NCBI GenBank assembly: GCA_964524145.1 | Contig: CAZGCA010000111.1 | Location: 1-14,977, forward strand | DNA from: CAZGCA01 sp964524145 | GTDB taxonomy: Bacteria > Hydrogenedentota > CAZGCA01 | DNA: 14,977 bases | Direction: 5' to 3' | Part shown: positions 12,363-14,977 of the stretch, piece by piece | How positions within the stretch are numbered: position 1 is the first letter of the stretch | Layout: each line of letters starts with the position of its first letter | Notes under the pieces: model-generated | What the model saw: the letters and a program-made list of their open reading frames with translations, nothing else | Databases searched by the model: none | Told to the model about the DNA's origin: nothing | Program-made: the position numbers and the translations under genes

Positions 12363-13622
12363 ATGAGGCGAGGTTGTAGGGCGCCAAGGAACCCCCTAAA
12401 GGCCGAACTACAAACATTGGCGGTAGTCTGTGCGCTGCTCTGCTTCGTTTTGCCCGAGGCGTTGGGCTGCCCCTATTCCGTGCGTGACGTCGGTTTCGTT
12501 GATCTGGACCCTGCCCAGTACCGGCTGTACTGCTTTGTCCGGGACAATACCCCGCAAAAGGACGATGTCGCATCCACGTTCGAGAAGATATCACGCGTTG
12601 TGCTCATGGACGCCAACGTCGAAGCCGAGCTCGTCAATATCGATCAGCAAGAGGGCCATGAAGCAGTAGAGTACTTCCGGTTCTGGGAGATCAAGTCGCT
12701 GCCAGCGGCCGTCGTTGTTTCCCCGACGGGCCGGTCGATGCCGGTGCCGATCTCGTCCGGGGACAAACCGTTCGAGGAGACAGCGTGGTCTGCTCTCGAG
12801 AGCGTTGTTTCATCGCCCAAAAGAGATGAGCTCATGGACCACATTGTCAGGGCGTGGTGCGTGATCCTGCTGGTTCAAGGAGCGGACCCCGCCGCAAACT
12901 CGAGAGCGGAACAGGCAGTAACCAATGCGAAAGAGAGTATCGCCGGTTCCCTTACCCCGATGGGCAGAACCGTCGACGAAGCTGCCCACATTATCGTGAT
13001 CCCTGCCGAATCTTTGAACGAAGAAGATGTTTTCTTGTGGAGCCTCGACTTGGCGACCTACGACACAAGCAGGCCGCGCGTCGCTGTCGTCTACGGGAGA
13101 GGGCGACAGATAGGGCCGGTTCTGGAGGGGGACAATATCACGATGGACTCGCTGCTCGTTATTCTTCACGCGATTGGCGCAAGTTGTGGATGCGACACCG
13201 ACCGCAGGTGGTTGCTCGGTACGACGATTCCGATGAGATGGGGCAGCGAACAGGAGGCCGAGGCGGCAAAGCGGCTGGCGTTCGATCCCGAAAGTCCCAT
13301 GGTCAAGACCGAGGTGAGCAGAATATGGTCCGCGGGTGCGCCTGCCGGAGCCGGCGCGGATTGGGCGATGGGCTACCAGGAGTACAGCGAGAGTGCGCTC
13401 GGGTACACCGAAGAGTTCGTCGAAACCGAAGCGTCGCCGACTGTGGCGGCGGCAACAGTCTTCGCCGCACAGGCAGGTAGTGTGGGCTCGGGCGAAACAC
13501 CACTGGCTGGACCGGCGTCGACGGTGGAAGAGCTCACGGGCCGGACGGTGTTTCTCGTTGTTGGCGTGCTGGTTGTGCTGGTGTTGGCCGGAAGCGTGCT
13601 GATAGCGGCGCGAGCAAGGTAG
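12363..13622 (+). CDS. Exported, C-terminally anchored protein with thioredoxin-like region, function unknown
   Basis: From ATG 12363 this is 419 residues. The N-terminus has a basic stretch and a hydrophobic core (19-30) ending ALG-Cys36, so it is a secretory signal or an atypical lipoprotein signal. Residues about 45-130 look like a thioredoxin fold (YRLYCFVRDN..., then SLPAAVVVSPTGR, resembling the cis-proline region) without a CxxC active site. A later segment contains CGCD, and a single membrane helix lies near the C-terminus (about 395-415) with a basic end. No named family is recognised. The frame also allows starts at 12303, 12309 and 12345; 12363 gives the best ribosome site (AAGG, 7 bases) and the best signal peptide. 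Its stop is 11 bases before the ABC permease, so it probably acts with that transporter at the cell surface. Confidence 0.75.
   Translation: MRRGCRAPRNPLKAELQTLAVVCALLCFVLPEALGCPYSVRDVGFVDLDPAQYRLYCFVRDNTPQKDDVASTFEKISRVVLMDANVEAELVNIDQQEGHEAVEYFRFWEIKSLPAAVVVSPTGRSMPVPISSGDKPFEETAWSALESVVSSPKRDELMDHIVRAWCVILLVQGADPAANSRAEQAVTNAKESIAGSLTPMGRTVDEAAHIIVIPAESLNEEDVFLWSLDLATYDTSRPRVAVVYGRGRQIGPVLEGDNITMDSLLVILHAIGASCGCDTDRRWLLGTTIPMRWGSEQEAEAAKRLAFDPESPMVKTEVSRIWSAGAPAGAGADWAMGYQEYSESALGYTEEFVETEASPTVAAATVFAAQAGSVGSGETPLAGPASTVEELTGRTVFLVVGVLVVLVLAGSVLIAARAR
12391..12415. repeat. 'TTGTAGTTCCGCCT' repeat, inverted second copy, inside a gene start
   Basis: AGGCCGAACTACAA (12400-12413) is the reverse complement of the copy at 12232-12245 with one mismatch. 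Unlike the first copy it lies inside the predicted coding region of the exported protein and encodes the residues PLKAELQT just before its signal-peptide core. Confidence 0.6.
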
Positions 13623-13633
13623 AGGGCAGTGAC

Positions 13634-14770
13634 ATGGCGACGTTTCGCTTGATCATCAAAGAGATAACATACAGAAAACTCAATTTCCTGCTTGGTTTGC
13701 TTGCGGTTGCGGCGGCTGTTGCGCTTTTTGTGTCCGTCCTTACGATGGGGCAAGCTTCCGAACGCGAGGCGAGGCAGTTGATGCGCGATATGGGGTTCAA
13801 CCTGCGCATCATCCCGAAGGGAGCCGACATGGAGGACTTCTGGGCGACGGATTTCGCCGATCACGAGATGCCCGAGGAGTACGCTCGCCGGCTGGGTTCT
13901 GAGCCTGGGCTCGCAGTCAACCATCTCGTCGCCACTCTTCAGAAGAAGGCTAGATGGCGAGACAGGCAGATACTTCTGACGGGAATCTCGCCGGAGATTG
14001 TGCCACCCGGCAAACCGAAGTCCCCCATGAGCTTCACCATCGAGAAAGGCACTGTCTACTTAGGGTTTGAGGTAGCGCGCGGACTGGGAATCAACAAGGG
14101 CGATGAAATCGACCTCTTCGGCAAACAGTTTACCGTCGAGAAATGTCTCGCCGAGAGCGGGAGCAAGGATGATATACGCGTTTACGGAGACCTGCACGAC
14201 GTGCAGGGTGTTTTGGGCATGGAAGGAAAGATCAACGAGATTAAGGCGCTGCATTGTGTGTGCGACGGCGGCGCGATCGGTACGTTGCGTGAGAAGCTCG
14301 TGCGAGCGCTTCCTGACACGCAGGTAACCGAGTTCCGCTCGATCGCCATAGCCCGCGCCGAAACCAGGCAGATGGTCGAGAAGTACATGGCGTTCATCAT
14401 GCCGATCGTGATGCTCGTGTGCGCGGCGTGGGTTGCTGTGCTCGCGATGATGAACGTGCGCGAACGACGCCGCGAGATAGGCATCTTGCGGGCGTTGGGA
14501 CACGGCTCTGCCAGGATTGCATCGCTCTTTCTCGGCAAAGCGGTAGTGGTCGGCGTGCTGGGAGCGGCAGGAGGGTTTGTGGCCGGAACAGGCATAGCCG
14601 TCAACTGGGGCCCCGGCATATTCAAGGTAACCTCGCAGATGATAACGCCGTTGTACGGGTTTCTCGGATGGTCGCTCGTTGTTGCGCCGCTGTTCGTTGC
14701 GCTCGCGAGTTTTCTTCCCACTATGATGGCCGTGACACAGGATCCTGCTGTTACATTGACTAAGGAATGA
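13634..14770 (+). CDS. MacB/FtsX/LolC-type ABC transporter permease
   Basis: This 378-residue protein has four membrane helices: 17-38, 251-274, 300-323 and 341-366. A large extracytoplasmic domain (about 40-250) lies between the first two. The cytosolic loop after the second helix, RERRREIGILRALG (276-289), is the hallmark of the MacB/FtsX/LolC permease family, whose members transmit force or extrude lipoproteins and peptides instead of importing solutes. AGAGGG just upstream of ATG 13634 is a suitable ribosome site. It lies between the exported protein and the ATPase gene, and its stop codon directly abuts the ATPase start. The transported or controlled substrate is unknown. The unusual partner at the 5' side suggests a periplasmic sensor or a client. 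Confidence 0.9.
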   Translation: MATFRLIIKEITYRKLNFLLGLLAVAAAVALFVSVLTMGQASEREARQLMRDMGFNLRIIPKGADMEDFWATDFADHEMPEEYARRLGSEPGLAVNHLVATLQKKARWRDRQILLTGISPEIVPPGKPKSPMSFTIEKGTVYLGFEVARGLGINKGDEIDLFGKQFTVEKCLAESGSKDDIRVYGDLHDVQGVLGMEGKINEIKALHCVCDGGAIGTLREKLVRALPDTQVTEFRSIAIARAETRQMVEKYMAFIMPIVMLVCAAWVAVLAMMNVRERRREIGILRALGHGSARIASLFLGKAVVVGVLGAAGGFVAGTGIAVNWGPGIFKVTSQMITPLYGFLGWSLVVAPLFVALASFLPTMMAVTQDPAVTLTKE

Positions 14771-14977
14771 GTGTTGAACGCGATAGAGTTTGAGAACATC
14801 ACAAAGATCTATGCTGGTCCCAACGGCGAGGTGCGTGCCCTTGACGATCTCACCTTTTCCGTCGCGCACGGTGAGTTTGTGGTTGTGCATGGCCCGAGCG
14901 GCAGCGGCAAGTCCAACCTGCTGCTGCCCGCAGGGTGCATGATCCACCCGACACAACGACGGGTGCGCATCCACTGA
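14771..14977 (+). pseudogene. ABC transporter ATP-binding protein, truncated at window end
   Basis: Only 68 codons are present before a TGA at the final bases; family members have about 220-240. The start IEFENITKIYAGPNGEVRAL and a Walker A motif (GPSGSGKSN, 41-49) identify a MacB/LolD-type ATPase, the expected partner of the preceding permease. The start is GTG 14771, directly after the permease stop, or TTG 14774; AAGGA lies at 14763-14767. The last 20 codons depart from the family: Asn49 replaces the usual Thr/Ser of Walker A, and Pro53, Cys56, Gln62 and Arg63 stand where small or glycine residues are usual. Either the gene is decaying, or the last about 70 bases are low-quality assembly. 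The second is likelier because the break coincides with the window end. Confidence 0.7.

Overview
This is a GC-rich bacterial window (GC judged by eye) with tightly packed operons. Its intergenic gaps are filled with short palindromic and microsatellite-like repeats. The protein families and several of these repeats resemble what I remember from uncultivated Planctomycetota/PVC-like or Hydrogenedentota-like genomes, but no rRNA or tRNA is present, so the lineage is a weak inference. The right end looks like a contig end: the last gene breaks down there.

Layout. 1-402: repeats and a promoter. 403-1422 (+): zinc-dependent alcohol/polyol dehydrogenase. 1423-1674: repeats between convergent genes. 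1675-2781 (-): Old Yellow Enzyme-type NADH:flavin oxidoreductase. 3014-3301 (-): GYD-domain protein with its own promoter. 3302-3843: structured repeats and no gene.

The core is a leftward cluster from 11986 down to 3844: sat (ATP sulfurylase), a COG3379-type AlkP-superfamily hydrolase, cysC (APS kinase), a DUF2061 membrane protein, two more AlkP-superfamily hydrolases, a small ribbon-helix-helix-like protein and a YidC/EMC3-like membrane protein. From 11986 to 5033 the genes overlap by 4 nt or are separated by at most 23 nt. A near-consensus sigma70 promoter sits upstream of sat, and its leader may encode a ten-residue, cysteine-containing peptide. Sat plus CysC would make PAPS. No sulfotransferase, PAPS reductase or PAP phosphatase is in the window, so three predicted cytosolic phosphodiesterase-like enzymes stand where the PAPS-consuming step would be expected.

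The most striking signal is that CysC, the DUF2061 protein and the ribbon-helix-helix protein, which are unrelated families, all end in the same acidic helix plus Leu-Gly-Tyr-Leu tail, with different codons in each. This suggests a shared docking tail and a physically linked sulfate-activation system at the membrane.

Divergent from sat is a rightward operon (12363-14977): an exported, membrane-tethered thioredoxin-fold-like protein of unknown function, a MacB/FtsX-type ABC permease, and the start of its ATPase, which ends after 68 codons at the window edge.
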